The position numbers and the translations under genes are program-made. A stretch of DNA of 64,000 nt from Amycolatopsis benzoatilytica AK 16/65 (GTDB taxonomy: Bacteria; Actinomycetota; Actinomycetes; Mycobacteriales; Pseudonocardiaceae): assembly GCF_000383915.1 (NCBI RefSeq), contig NZ_KB912942.1, forward strand, positions 3,145,195 to 3,209,194, written 5' to 3'. This document shows, piece by piece, positions 33,255-42,338 of this stretch (the stretch's first letter is position 1; every line of letters starts with the position of its first letter). The notes beneath the pieces are model-generated. The model searched no databases. It was not told where the DNA came from and was given only the letters and a program-made list of their open reading frames with translations.

Positions 33255-34001
33255 CTACTCCAGCCCGCCGACCCTCCGCAACAACGCCACCGCCGTAGCG
33301 AACGCCCCCTCCAGGTCCCGCCCCATCCCCATGACCAGGTCGTCCAGCCCCCGCAACCCAGCCCGATCCAGCAAGGTCTTCTCGTTCGTCACCCACTCGC
33401 CCCGCGCCGCCAGCACCGCGTGCCCGGCCTGCATGGCCGCCACTCCCACCGAAGCGGCCGCCTCGGTCACCCGGCCGCGCCGGACATAAGCTGCCTTCGC
33501 GTACTTCACCGTCTGCGCCGCCGACGCTCGCCACACCGCAGGGGCCTTCTCCTGCAACAACTCCGGATACGCCGGCCGCGGCAACGACCCTCGCAGGACC
33601 CGGTTCAGCGCCAGCTCCGCCACCACCAGGTAGCTCGGGATCCCGGCCAGGTGGAACGCCAGCGGCTCCCACCGGAAACGCCCTTTCTCCGCCTCCGCCA
33701 GCTCGTGCTCCACGACGTCGAGGTCCCGGTAGTGCACGTCCACCGGCCGCCCGCCGACCGTCAGCCAGGCCCCGCCGTTGAACCCGCCGCCGCCCCATTC
33801 GCCCAGTTCCGACACCGTGCCGGGCAGATTCAGCGCACGCAGGTCGTCCGGGTCGAACGTGCCGCGGTAGTACAGCGCGTAATCCCAGTCGCTGTCCGGG
33901 CGATGGGTTCCGCGCGCTCGCGAACCGCCCAGCGCCACCGCGACCACTCCGGGCAAACGCGACAGCTGATCGGCGAAGGTTTCCTCGTCGTTTTCCGGCA
34001 T
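33255..34001 (-). CDS. nucleotidyltransferase-domain protein
   Basis: 248 residues. The polymerase-beta-like nucleotidyltransferase motif is clear near the N-terminus: ALGGSRARGTHRPDSDWDYALYY (GS motif plus the DxD metal pair), with a third acidic residue likely in PVDVHYRD. The C-terminal half is helical, as in kanamycin nucleotidyltransferase-like and MNT-HEPN proteins, but no HEPN partner gene is adjacent and no RxxxxH motif is seen. It may modify a small molecule or an RNA. Convergent with the TetR gene at 33193. Confidence 0.78.
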   Translation of the reverse strand: MPENDEETFADQLSRLPGVVAVALGGSRARGTHRPDSDWDYALYYRGTFDPDDLRALNLPGTVSELGEWGGGGFNGGAWLTVGGRPVDVHYRDLDVVEHELAEAEKGRFRWEPLAFHLAGIPSYLVVAELALNRVLRGSLPRPAYPELLQEKAPAVWRASAAQTVKYAKAAYVRRGRVTEAAASVGVAAMQAGHAVLAARGEWVTNEKTLLDRAGLRGLDDLVMGMGRDLEGAFATAVALLRRVGGLE

Positions 34002-34040
34002 CACCCGAAGATGCCATGAATCAGTGTCAAGATCACTTGA

Positions 34041-34513
34041 ATTGTCCCTTCGGCCTGGGGAATCCGCCTGCCTTGGCGCGGCAAGCTCGCCGCAGACAGG
34101 ACGATTTCCTGGACCGGCAACGAAAAGACCGCCGATCCGGGTTTCGGCAAGGCGACCGCGGTCTCCGGCCCACGCCGGGTGAGCGTGTCGACCGGCGCCG
34201 ACGGTGCGACCCCGGCACAGACCTTGCGCTACTCGACCGCCCGCGTCACCGGCGGCCGGATCCAGTACGAGCAGGTCGCGTTCGACGAGTACCAGCAGGG
34301 CGACGCGGCCGAGCTGCAGCCGGGCGCACTGTTCTACGGTGCCCCGGCCCGGGAATCCGCGTTCCTGGTCGCCGCGTGCAAGAGCGGTCACGTGATTCGC
34401 GGCTGGGACTTCGACAACGCCGGCTGCGCCACCGATCCGCTGGTTAACTGCCGGCCACGAACCATCCGTACGACGACTGGTACCGGCAGCTCACCAAGAA
34501 CGCCGCGCACTGA
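34041..34513 (+). pseudogene. decayed, frameshifted gene of unknown family
   Basis: A frame open from 34041 to about 34450 has good coding character (SGPRRVSVSTGADG, RYSTARVTGGRIQYEQVAFD, CKSGHVIRGWDFDNAGC) but no proper start; a stop (TGA 34038-34040) lies directly upstream. Past 34445 the sense continues in another frame as LPATNHPYDDWYRQLTKNAAH with TGA at 34511-34513. So the gene seems to lack its 5' end and carries a frameshift near 34440-34450. I do not recognise the family. A sequencing error could explain the shift but not the missing start. Confidence 0.55.
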
Positions 34514-34581
34514 CCGTCGGCCCTTCGGCGCGACGCGTCCGGAGCCAGCGGCGCGGCCCGCCGCCGGCCTGAACGCGAAGC

Positions 34582-34622
34582 AGGCCCGTGCTCTCCCACC
34601 CCGACGGGGAGAGCACGGGCCT
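34582..34622. terminator. strong bidirectional hairpin
   Basis: AGGCCCGTGCTCTCCC (34582-34597) pairs with GGGAGAGCACGGGCCT (34607-34622): a 16-bp perfect stem with a 9-base loop, extended outward by GCGAAG/TTCGC. It lies between the decayed gene and the small membrane gene ending at 34688, serving both strands. Confidence 0.8.
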
Positions 34623-34687
34623 TCGCCCATCGGCTGGACATCCGATGTTCCTCCCAAGAACACCGGCCCTCCGGCCGATGAGCCGCT

Positions 34688-34879
34688 TCACCCGGTCCGG
34701 CCGGCCTTGAAAACCAGCGCACCGGCGGAAACGACCGGCATCGACGCCTCCCGAAGCGCCGCCCGTCCTACCGCCTTCCGGCCCGCCTTGCCCGGCGTCC
34801 GGTCGCAATATCGCTCGACCCGCTCCATGAGCACGGCGGCGATCATCACGACCACGGGCGTAGCCAGCGCGAACCACAT
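34688..34879 (-). CDS. small single-span membrane protein
   Basis: 63 residues, ATG 34879. One membrane helix near the N-terminus (MWFALATPVVVMIAAVLMERVE), followed by a basic cytoplasmic tail (RTPGKAGRKAVGRAALRE). Similar small proteins beginning MWFA are common in Pseudonocardiaceae and unstudied. Its start lies 83 bp from the divergent sirtuin gene. No function can be given. Confidence 0.55.
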   Translation of the reverse strand: MWFALATPVVVMIAAVLMERVERYCDRTPGKAGRKAVGRAALREASMPVVSAGALVFKAGRTG

Positions 34880-34962
34880 GCCGCTTTGGTACCCAGCAGG
34901 ACCGAAGTCCAATCGCCCTTTCCCCGGCCGGGTCGTCCCCGCCGCGCCGTAGACTGGCGGAC

Positions 34963-35865
34963 GTGCGCACGCGACCGACGCTGACCTGGGCCGGGCCCGG
35001 AGAACCACTGCCGCGCGCCGGCACCGTCGCGGAGGTGGCCGAGGTGGTCGCGGGCCGCCGGGTGCTCGTGCTCAGCGGAGCCGGGCTGTCCACCGAGTCC
35101 GGCATTCCCGACTACCGCGGCGAGACCGGCAGCCTGCGCCGGCACACCCCGATGACCTACGGCGATTTCGTCGCCAGCGAAGAAGGGCGGCGGCGCTACT
35201 GGGCGCGCAGCCACCTCGGCTGGCGGACCATCGCGCGCGCCGCGCCGAACGCCGGGCACCGCGCGGTTTCCGCGTTGCGGTCCGGCGGCTGGGTTTCCGG
35301 CGTCATCACGCAGAACGTCGACGGCCTGCACCGGGCGGCCGGCACCCCGGCGGTGGTGGAGCTGCACGGCAATCTCGACCGCGTCGTGTGCCTCGGCTGC
35401 CGCCGGATCACCCCTCGCGAGGAACTCGACGTCCGGCTGCGCGCGGCCAATCCGGACTTCGGCGGCACCGCGACGCGGATCAACCCGGACGGCGACGTCG
35501 AACTCGGCGACGACGCGGTCCGCGCCTTCCGCACCGTGCCGTGCGCGAGCTGTGCCGGGGTGCTGAAGCCGGACGTGGTGTTCTTCGGCGAGAACGTGCC
35601 GCGCGCCCGGGTCGAACGGTGCTACCGGATGGTCGACGAGGCGTCCGCGGTGCTGGTGCTCGGTTCTTCGCTGACCGTCATGTCGGGCCTGCGATTCGTC
35701 CGGCGAGCGGCGAAAGCGGGCAAACCCGTCGTGATCGTCAACCGCGGCCAGACCCGCGGCGACGAGCACGCCTCGGTCCGCGCGGACCTTCCGCTCGGCC
35801 CCGCGCTCACCGAGCTGGTGGCGGCGCTGGAAAACCGATTGCCCGCCGCGGCCGAGGCTCGTTAA
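34963..35865 (+). CDS. cobB: NAD-dependent protein deacylase, sirtuin (Sir2/CobB)
   Basis: 300 residues, GTG start. Sirtuin signatures in order: VLSGAGLSTESGIPDYRG (NAD binding), TQNVDGLHRAAG, catalytic His in VELHGNLD, zinc ligands CLGC and CASC (about residues 143-146 and 194-197), LKPDVVFFGENVP, and GSSLTVMSGLRFV. It removes acyl groups from lysines using NAD+, for example to activate acyl-CoA synthetases. About 50 residues between the Cys pairs form a longer small domain than in E. coli CobB. Upstream gap is 83 bp to the divergent small membrane gene. Confidence 0.93.
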   Translation: MRTRPTLTWAGPGEPLPRAGTVAEVAEVVAGRRVLVLSGAGLSTESGIPDYRGETGSLRRHTPMTYGDFVASEEGRRRYWARSHLGWRTIARAAPNAGHRAVSALRSGGWVSGVITQNVDGLHRAAGTPAVVELHGNLDRVVCLGCRRITPREELDVRLRAANPDFGGTATRINPDGDVELGDDAVRAFRTVPCASCAGVLKPDVVFFGENVPRARVERCYRMVDEASAVLVLGSSLTVMSGLRFVRRAAKAGKPVVIVNRGQTRGDEHASVRADLPLGPALTELVAALENRLPAAAEAR

Positions 35866-35991
35866 TCTGCCGGGACTCCGACGGCACGGTCCCAGAAGTA
35901 CGCCGCAGAACGGACCGGCCGGCCTGAGCTGGTCAGCGCGAGGAGCGGGCGGCAATCCGATTTGTCGACCCGTTTTCCCGGAGGTTCCCCG

Positions 35992-36837
35992 ATGTCTGTC
36001 GGCATTGGCCTGCCCATCAGCGATCCCGCCGCCCTGCTCGAGTGGGCCCGGCGCGCGGACGCCGGGCCGTTCCGCACGCTCGGCCTGCTCGATCGCCTCG
36101 TCTACGACAACCCCGAGCCGCTCACCGCGCTCGCCGTGCTGGCCGGCGCGACCACCCGCGTCCGGCTGCAGACCGAAGTCCTGCTCGCCCCGCTGCGCGG
36201 CACCGCGCTGCTGGCCAAGCAGGCTGCCACGCTCGACCGGATGAGCGGCGGCCGGTTCACCCTCGGCCTCGGCGTCGGCGGCCGCGAAGACGACCACCAC
36301 GCCGCCGGAACGCCGGTGCGCGAGCGCGGCCGGCGGTTCGACCAGCAACTCGCCGCCTTGTGCTCGCTGTGGTCCGGCGAACCGCACAGCCAGCACGCCG
36401 GTCCGATCGGCCCGGCCCCTGCCCGCGAAGGCGGGCCGGAGATTCTGATCGGCGCGTTCCAGCCGAAGGCGCTCGCCCGGGTCGCCCGTTGGGGGGACGG
36501 CCTGCTCGCCGCCGCGCCGCCGTCGTGGGCGGGCAGCCTGTTCGACACCGTGCGCCGCGACTGGGCGATACAGGGCCGCCAGGGCGAGCCGCGGCTGGTC
36601 GGACAGGTGAACGTCGCGCTCGGCCCGGATTCGCTCGTCGACGAAGCGAAAGCGGCGATGGGCGCGTACTACGCGTTCAGCGGCCGGGCGGAGGAGATGG
36701 TGCGCGGAATGCTCACCACGCCCGGCGACATCCGCGCCGCGATCCGCGGCTACCGCGATCTCGGCGCGGACGAAGTGATGCTCTACTGCTACGGCGGCGA
36801 CCCCGATCAGGTCGAGCGGCTTGCTGACCTCTGCTGA
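35992..36837 (+). CDS. LLM-class (luciferase-like) flavin/F420-dependent oxidoreductase
   Basis: 281 residues of the luciferase-like TIM barrel: GIGLPISDPAALLEW, TTRVRLQTEVLLAPLRGTALLAKQAATLDRMSGGRFTLGLGVGGREDD (the classic signature, residues ~70-115). Actinobacterial members mostly use F420 rather than FMN; which applies here cannot be told. GGAGG stands before ATG 35992. It follows the sirtuin gene by 126 bp on the same strand but is probably independent. Substrate unknown. Confidence 0.88.
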   Translation: MSVGIGLPISDPAALLEWARRADAGPFRTLGLLDRLVYDNPEPLTALAVLAGATTRVRLQTEVLLAPLRGTALLAKQAATLDRMSGGRFTLGLGVGGREDDHHAAGTPVRERGRRFDQQLAALCSLWSGEPHSQHAGPIGPAPAREGGPEILIGAFQPKALARVARWGDGLLAAAPPSWAGSLFDTVRRDWAIQGRQGEPRLVGQVNVALGPDSLVDEAKAAMGAYYAFSGRAEEMVRGMLTTPGDIRAAIRGYRDLGADEVMLYCYGGDPDQVERLADLC

Positions 36838-36870
36838 ACAGCGTTCGAAGTAAGCTCGCGCCATGCAGGC

Positions 36871-39336
36871 ATGGACGCACCCCGGCGGCTCGGCCGAATC
36901 CCGGCCCGGAACCGCCCGCTGCCGGGGATGACCGGCGAACCTGCGGAGCCCGCCCGCGTCCGGTGGCTCGCCGCGCACCCCCGGCGCACGTTCCTGCTCG
37001 GGGCCGGCGCGGTGCTCGCCGGCTCGGGTGCGGCCGCCGCGGCGCTTTCCCGTCCCGCACCTCCGGTGGCGCGGGACAAGTTCGGCGCCGACTGGCTGTT
37101 TGGCCCGTACCTGGACGGCTGCACCGAACCGGACTTCGACGACAGCGAAATGGCGCTGGTTTCGGTGCCGCACTGCGTGGTCCCGCTGTCCTGGCAGGAC
37201 TGGCATCCGCCGGACTGGGAGCACGTGTGGGTGTACCGGCAGCATTTCCTCGCTCCCGAGCAGCTGCGCCGCAACCGGGCGTTCCTGCAGTTCGACGGAG
37301 TGCTGAGCGCGGCCACGGTCTACCTGAACGGCCGCCGCGTCGCCGGACGCAGCGGCGGCTACCTGCCGCTGCGCTGCGAGGTCACCGGCCTGCTCACCGA
37401 CAAGGACAACGTGCTCGCGGTAGTCGTCGACGGCCGCTGGCAGCAGAACACCCCGCCGGACCTGCCGGAATACCCCAACCCGTCGGCGATCGATTTCTAC
37501 CAGCCCGCCGGGATCTACCGGCAGGTCCAGCTCACCGAAGCGCCGCAGACGTTTCTGTCCGATGTGTACGCCCAGCAGATCGCGGTGCTGACGCCGAACC
37601 GCGAAGTGCTCGTGCACTGCACGGTGGATTCGGCGAAAGCGGTCAAGGGCAAGATCCGGATCACCGCCACGCTCAGCCAGGACGGCACGGAAGTCGCGAC
37701 CTCCTACACCGACCTGACCGGTCTGCCGAAAGGCAGCAGCGACAGCACGGTCTCCTTGCGGGGCCTCGAAGCGGTTCAGCTTTGGGGCCTGGACGACCCG
37801 GCGATGTGCGACATCCTGGTCACGCTCTCGGTCGGCGGCCGCAAGGTGCACACCTACCAGGTCCGCACCGGCCTGCGCGACGCCCAGTTCACCGTGGACG
37901 GCTTCCGGCTGAACGGGCAGCCGCTCAAGCTGTTCGGCCTCAACCGGCACCAGTGGTACCCGTTCGTCGGCGGCGCGATGCCGGACCGCGTGCAGCGCCG
38001 CGACGCGCAGCTGCTCAAGGACGAGCTGAACTGCACCATGGTCCGTTGCTCGCACTACCCGCAGGCCACCGCGTTCCTGGACGCCTGCGACGAACTCGGC
38101 ATCCTGGTCTGGGAGGAGCTGCCCGGCTGGGACCACGTCGGCGACACCGCGTGGCAGGAGCTGGCGGTCCGGGACGTGCACGACATGATCGTGCGGGACC
38201 GCAACCACCCGTCGATCATCGTGTGGGGCACCCGGGTCAACGAGACCCTGGGACAGTACGCACTGTACGGGCGCACCGACCAGCTGGCCGCGGAACTCGA
38301 TCCGACGCGGCCGTGCACCGGCGCCGTCGCCGGCGAACGCGGGTACGTTTCGCCGCTGTACCCGGTGAAAGCGGCCGGCGGGGTGTTCTCGTTCAACGAC
38401 TACAGCCGCCCGCATCCGCCCGGCTCCCCTCCCCCGCTGCGCCCGCCGCGGCGCGGGGTGCCGTACCTGGTCAGCGAAGCCGTCGGCACGCTGGTCGGTT
38501 CGCCGTACTTTCGCCGCACGGATTCGCTTGCGGTGCAACGGGAGCAGGCGATGCTGCACGCCTGGGTGCACGACCACGCCGCGTCCGACCCGCGTTACTG
38601 CGGCCTGATCGGCTGGTGCGGTTTCGACTATCCGTCCGGCTGGTACCACAACTACCGCGGCGTGAAATACCCCGGCGTGATGGATTTCTTCCGCATCCCG
38701 AAGCTGGGCGCGGGGTTTTACCGCGCCCAGCGCGACCCTTCCCGCGGGGCGGTGATCGAACCGGCGTTCTACTGGGATTTCGGCCCTGGCTCGCCGCCGG
38801 GCGGGCCCGGGCGCGACGCGATCGTGTGGTCGAACTGCGAGGTGCTGGTGGTGACCGTGGCTGGCAAGCGACCAGTGACGGTCCGCCCCGACCGCGCGCG
38901 GTTCCCGCATCTCGCGTACCCGCCGTTTTCGGTGGATCTGAGCGTGGACGGCCGGTCCCGCCCAGAGCTGACCATCGAAGGCCAGATCGGCGGGCAGACC
39001 GTGCTGCGCCGGAAGTTCAGCGCGGACACGTCGATGGACATCATCGCGGTGACCGCCGACGACAGCCAGATCACCGCGGACGGAGCGGACACCACCCGGG
39101 TCACGCTGCGCTCGCTCGACCGATACGGAGCCCCCCGTCCGCACGCTCGCGGCGTGCTGGCGGTGGCGGTGGACGGGCCCGGGGTGCTGATCGGCGACCC
39201 GTACCTGGATTTCGGCGCGCTCGGCGGGGCGGCCGCGGTGTGGGTGCGGTCGATGCGCGGCGCACCCGGCACGATCACCGTCAGTGCCACGCATCCGTTC
39301 CTCAACACCGGAACCGCGACCGTGACGTCGGTTTAG
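36871..39336 (+). CDS. Tat-exported GH2 glycoside hydrolase (beta-galactosidase-like)
   Basis: 821 residues from ATG 36871; ATG 36928 would shorten the N-terminus by 19 residues. A twin-arginine signal follows (HPRRTFLLGAGAVLAGSG). GH2 order: jelly-roll domain (about 85-225, WVYRQHFLAPEQLRRNRAFLQFDGVLSAATVYLNG), sandwich (230-335), catalytic barrel (340-600) with RCSHYPQATAFLDACDELGILVWEELP, acid/base Glu in WGTRVNET (the usual GNE is changed to VNE) and candidate nucleophile Glu in YLVSEAVGT, then C-terminal beta domains (650-820). Substrate unknown. Repeat copy 3 follows the stop by 22 bp. Confidence 0.87.
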   Translation: MDAPRRLGRIPARNRPLPGMTGEPAEPARVRWLAAHPRRTFLLGAGAVLAGSGAAAAALSRPAPPVARDKFGADWLFGPYLDGCTEPDFDDSEMALVSVPHCVVPLSWQDWHPPDWEHVWVYRQHFLAPEQLRRNRAFLQFDGVLSAATVYLNGRRVAGRSGGYLPLRCEVTGLLTDKDNVLAVVVDGRWQQNTPPDLPEYPNPSAIDFYQPAGIYRQVQLTEAPQTFLSDVYAQQIAVLTPNREVLVHCTVDSAKAVKGKIRITATLSQDGTEVATSYTDLTGLPKGSSDSTVSLRGLEAVQLWGLDDPAMCDILVTLSVGGRKVHTYQVRTGLRDAQFTVDGFRLNGQPLKLFGLNRHQWYPFVGGAMPDRVQRRDAQLLKDELNCTMVRCSHYPQATAFLDACDELGILVWEELPGWDHVGDTAWQELAVRDVHDMIVRDRNHPSIIVWGTRVNETLGQYALYGRTDQLAAELDPTRPCTGAVAGERGYVSPLYPVKAAGGVFSFNDYSRPHPPGSPPPLRPPRRGVPYLVSEAVGTLVGSPYFRRTDSLAVQREQAMLHAWVHDHAASDPRYCGLIGWCGFDYPSGWYHNYRGVKYPGVMDFFRIPKLGAGFYRAQRDPSRGAVIEPAFYWDFGPGSPPGGPGRDAIVWSNCEVLVVTVAGKRPVTVRPDRARFPHLAYPPFSVDLSVDGRSRPELTIEGQIGGQTVLRRKFSADTSMDIIAVTADDSQITADGADTTRVTLRSLDRYGAPRPHARGVLAVAVDGPGVLIGDPYLDFGALGGAAAVWVRSMRGAPGTITVSATHPFLNTGTATVTSV

Positions 39337-39358
39337 CGCCCGAGATCGCTCACCGGAT

Positions 39359-39413
39359 GTCCGTGAAGGGGCCCTTGAGGGACTTGGATTCCCGCAAGGG
39401 GCCCTTCACGGAC
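39359..39413. repeat. dispersed palindrome, copy 3
   Basis: Arms GTCCGTGAAGGGGCCCTTG (39359-39377) and CAAGGGGCCCTTCACGGAC (39395-39413) pair with one mismatch. The centre again holds GGGACTTGGATTCCC. It lies between the convergent GH2 and P450 genes, 22 bp and 43 bp from their stops. Confidence 0.87.
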
Positions 39414-39456
39414 GAATCCGCCCGTCCCTGCCGACCGCACCAAACGAGACGCGAAC

Positions 39457-40665
39457 TCACCACCGCACCGGCACCTCGGACACGCCTCCGGTCAGCCGGT
39501 TCGACCGCACTTCCAGCTCTTCGGCCGGCACCGCCAGCCGCAGGTCCGGGAACCGCCGGAACAGCGAGCCGAACACCACCCGCAGCTCGGTCCGCGCCAA
39601 GCTGGCCCCGATGCAGAAGAATCCGCCGTACCCGAAGGCGATGTGCGAGTTGGGTTTGCGTTCCGCGTCGAACTCGTCCGGCGACGCGAACACCGACGGG
39701 TCGCGGTTGGCGGACGCGGTCGAGATCAGCACCGCGTCGCCGCGCGGGATCCGGACGCCGCCGATTTCGGCGTCCTCGTGGGCGTACCGGAGCAGGCCCA
39801 GCCCGCCCGGAGCGGACATCCGCAGGATCTCCTCGACCGTCGCGTGCACGCGGCCTTCCGGGTCGGCCGCGAGCGCGTCGCGCCGGGCCAGGTCGGTGAG
39901 CAGGAACAGGACGCCGAGATCGATCCGGTTCGACGTCGTCTCGTGGCCGGCGAACAGCAGCCCGGCGGCGAGCCGGCCGAGGTCGTCGTCGGTGAACGTC
40001 GGGTCGTCGGCCTGCGCCGCGACCAGATCCGAAACGACGTCCTGGCCCGGGTTCGCGCGTTTGGCGTCGGCCAGGCCGGACATGTACGCGCTGAACTCGG
40101 TCATCGCGACTTCGGCGTCGCCGCCGCTGTCCAGCACGCCGATCCGGTCGGACAGGTCGCGGAACTTTTCCCGGTCGCCGTACGGGACGCCGAGAAGTTC
40201 GCAGATCACCAGCACCGGCAACGGAAACGAGAGGTGCTCGTGCAGGTTGACCGGCCCGTCGCCGCCGGCCGCGGCCATCGTGTCCATGCACTGGTCGGCC
40301 AGTTGCTGGATGTGCCCGCCGAGGCGGCGCATCCGGTTGGCGGAGAACGCGGGCACCAGCAGCCGGCGCAGCCGGGCGTGCTCGCGCTCTTCGTTCTCGA
40401 AATCGCCCTGCGGTCCGCTCAGCACCGCGGCGTCGGACACCGTCGAGGCTTCCTCGGGCACCGGGTGGGAACGGCCGAACCGGTTGTCCGAAAACACTTG
40501 CCGGGCTTGGTCGTAGGCGGTGACCAGCCACGCCGGGTCACCGGCCGGGGTGGTGACCGGGACGATCGGGCCTTCGCGCCGCAGCACTTCGTACAGCGGC
40601 GCGATGTCCAGGACGTTCGGCCGCGCGAACGGCAGCTTGTCCGGGGTCTTCACGGGCGTGGTCAT
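39457..40665 (-). CDS. cytochrome P450
   Basis: 402 residues, soluble bacterial P450. I-helix oxygen-binding motif AGHETTSNR (about residue 241), K-helix ExxR in VEEILR, and haem ligand loop [17 protein letters not shown] with Cys about 350. It resembles CYP105/CYP107-type monooxygenases of secondary metabolism and xenobiotic oxidation, but no biosynthetic cluster surrounds it. The ATG overlaps the stop of padR (ATGA at 40662-40665), so they are translationally coupled and likely regulated by the PadR protein. The fdxA ferredoxin at the window start could supply electrons. Confidence 0.93.
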   Translation of the reverse strand: MTTPVKTPDKLPFARPNVLDIAPLYEVLRREGPIVPVTTPAGDPAWLVTAYDQARQVFSDNRFGRSHPVPEEASTVSDAAVLSGPQGDFENEEREHARLRRLLVPAFSANRMRRLGGHIQQLADQCMDTMAAAGGDGPVNLHEHLSFPLPVLVICELLGVPYGDREKFRDLSDRIGVLDSGGDAEVAMTEFSAYMSGLADAKRANPGQDVVSDLVAAQADDPTFTDDDLGRLAAGLLFAGHETTSNRIDLGVLFLLTDLARRDALAADPEGRVHATVEEILRMSAPGGLGLLRYAHEDAEIGGVRIPRGDAVLISTASANRDPSVFASPDEFDAERKPNSHIAFGYGGFFCIGASLARTELRVVFGSLFRRFPDLRLAVPAEELEVRSNRLTGGVSEVPVRW

Positions 40666-41192
40666 CGGGGCTCCTCCTCGGGTGCTTCCGCTCGCGTGCG
40701 CAGCGCCGCGAGCCAGCTCTGTTCGTCCTCGGCCCGGCGCTGGACCTCCGCCAGCACCAGCCGGCTCCACGGATCGGTCTGCCCGGCGGCCAGTTTCGCC
40801 AGCCGGTTTCGCTGCGCCTCGACCGCGGCCTGCCGCGCGTCCAGCACCCGCAGCCGCTCGGCCGGGGCGAGCAGGCTGAACGCGGCCAGCCGGGCCAGGA
40901 ACTCCACGGGTTCGCCGGCCAGTTCGGGCGGCAGATCGGCGAGCAGGTCGTGCAACAGTTCCCGTCCGACGTCGGTCAGTGCATAGACGTGGCGCGGCGG
41001 ACGCCCCTCCTGCGGCTCGGCCGTGCGGGTGACCGCGCCGGCTTCCGCGAACCGCCGCAGCGCCGGGTACAGCGAGTTGTTCGACAGCGTGCGGCCGCTG
41101 GACTCTTCGACCTGTTTGCGCAGTTCGTAGCCGTGCCACGGGCGCTGGGAGAGCTTCGCGAGCAGCAGCACGTCGATCCACACATAGGTCAC
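40662..41192 (-). CDS. PadR-family regulator coupled to the P450 gene
   Basis: 176 residues. PadR winged HTH at about 5-80 ([46 protein letters not shown] in outline) followed by a C-terminal dimerisation helix domain (95-165). GTG 41192 is the only sensible start and lies within a 28-bp near-palindrome, so the protein probably represses its own transcript. PadR proteins often sense phenolic or hydrophobic compounds, fitting a P450 target. Confidence 0.88.
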   Translation of the reverse strand: MTYVWIDVLLLAKLSQRPWHGYELRKQVEESSGRTLSNNSLYPALRRFAEAGAVTRTAEPQEGRPPRHVYALTDVGRELLHDLLADLPPELAGEPVEFLARLAAFSLLAPAERLRVLDARQAAVEAQRNRLAKLAAGQTDPWSRLVLAEVQRRAEDEQSWLAALRTRAEAPEEEPR

Positions 41193-41214
41193 CGTAACCT
41201 AGGGTTTGGTGACC
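41187..41214. promoter_or_regulatory. 28-bp near-palindrome, probable PadR operator
   Basis: GGTCACC (41187-41193) and GGTGACC (41208-41214) are perfect arms around a centre with AACCTAGGGTT symmetry; 22 of 28 bases obey the dyad. It covers the GTG start of padR. Confidence 0.65.
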
Positions 41215-41320
41215 GGGCAACGTCTGAACGGCGTACACGGGCAGAAGATCTCGGGTTTCACCGGCGCCGCCGGATACTGTCGCGGCAATCGCAGGGAGGG
41301 ACCCCGGCAAAACCGCACCC

Positions 41321-41640
41321 GTCCGATTTGGCTTGCACCTGCCCGCTTTCGGCCCGTTCGGCGAACGGGCCCTGATCAGCGACGGCGTGTTCTCGAGCCC
41401 CGGACCGCGTCCGCAGGAACCGGGCGTGCTGGCGAAGCTCGTGGCCCAAGCCTGCCCGGACGGTCGCCGCGACGACGTGGCGGTGGCCGGAAACGCCAGC
41501 CCCGCCTGGGAGGAGCCCGGCACGGTTCGATCTCGCCGCCCTCACCGAGGCGGGCATGACCTGGTGGATGGAATCCCTCATCCACTGCGATCCGCTGGAA
41601 CTCTCGCTGGCGATCGTCGATGCCGGACCGCCGAGGATCG
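41321..41640 (+). pseudogene. remnant of an LLM-class flavin/F420-dependent oxidoreductase
   Basis: Two pieces of a luciferase-like gene remain. From 41321 the frame reads [19 protein letters not shown], the expected N-terminus, then jumps within about 60 codons to [18 protein letters not shown], and after a frameshift near 41525 to [36 protein letters not shown], a typical C-terminus. A complete member has about 280-300 residues; here about 105 codons remain, so the core barrel is deleted. No start codon is retained at the left end. Confidence 0.65.
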
Positions 41641-41876
41641 AGAGGCCGCTCCCTGCCGGAGCCAGCGATGCACCACTCTCCCGGCGGCCGCCCGGCGGAT
41701 CCGCCGCCGCCGTCCGTCCCCCATCGGCGGCTTCCCCGAGACGCCGCTGGGGGTTACGGTGGTGGTCGGTTGAGCTTCCAGCCGTCCTGATCCGTTGTGC
41801 GCGCCGGGATATCCAGTGCCCGGCCGGTCCGGCACTCCGCCGCGGCCCGGTGCGCGACGCAGAGAGAAGTGCCGTG
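41641..41876. other. intergenic region before the STAS gene
   Basis: No gene is supported here. The segment is very GC-rich with runs of Pro/Arg/Ser-type codons in all frames. A promoter for the STAS gene must lie here but I cannot place it with confidence. Confidence 0.4.
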
Positions 41877-42284
41877 ATGACCGCGCCGCATCTCGCCCGA
41901 TCGCTCGCTTTGCCGTGGCCAGGTCCCGGAGGAGGGCTTCGGGTGCGCGTGTGCCACCCGACCGCGCGCACAGCCGTCGTGGAGGTGGCCGGCGAGATCG
42001 ACCTCGCCACCGCACCGCACCTGTCCGAGGTCGTAGAGACGCGGCTGCGCAGCACGGTCGGCCTCGTGATCATCGACCTGCACGGCACCACGTTCCTCGC
42101 CGTCGCCGGGCTGCGCGCCCTGCACCGGCTGGAGCTGCTGGCCGCCGCGGCCGGAGCGGAGTTCTACGTCGACCCCGGCGATTCCCCAGTCGTCCGCCGA
42201 CTGCTGTCGCTGTTCCCGCTCGGCTGCGAACGGCCCGGCGCCGCCGAAGGACTGGCCGGAATCCCCTCGCCCCGCCGCGCATGA
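41877..42284 (+). CDS. STAS-domain protein (anti-sigma factor antagonist-like)
   Basis: 135 residues from ATG 41877 (GTG 41874 is adjacent in frame). The STAS fold spans about 20-115: AVVEVAGEIDLATAPHLSEVV and VIIDLHGTTFLAVAGLRALHRLELL. In classic antagonists the loop reads DSSG with a phosphorylated Ser; here it is AVAG, so the phospho-switch residue is missing and regulation must differ. It lies near rsbW and a SigF-like sigma gene, separated from them by the bifunctional nuclease gene on the other strand. Confidence 0.85.
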   Translation: MTAPHLARSLALPWPGPGGGLRVRVCHPTARTAVVEVAGEIDLATAPHLSEVVETRLRSTVGLVIIDLHGTTFLAVAGLRALHRLELLAAAAGAEFYVDPGDSPVVRRLLSLFPLGCERPGAAEGLAGIPSPRRA

Positions 42285-42338
42285 ACGGCCCGGCCGTCTC
42301 TGCCCCGAACGCCGGGCGCGGGACGCGACGACGGCCGC

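Noticed and set aside
33255..34001. MNT-HEPN toxin-antitoxin pair
   Set aside because: A nucleotidyltransferase motif is present, but there is no adjacent HEPN gene and the C-terminal half lacks the R-x4-H motif.
34846..39294. A 1482-codon minus-strand frame antisense to the sirtuin, LLM and GH2 genes
   Set aside because: Shadow of third-position GC bias; the plus-strand genes carry all catalytic motifs.
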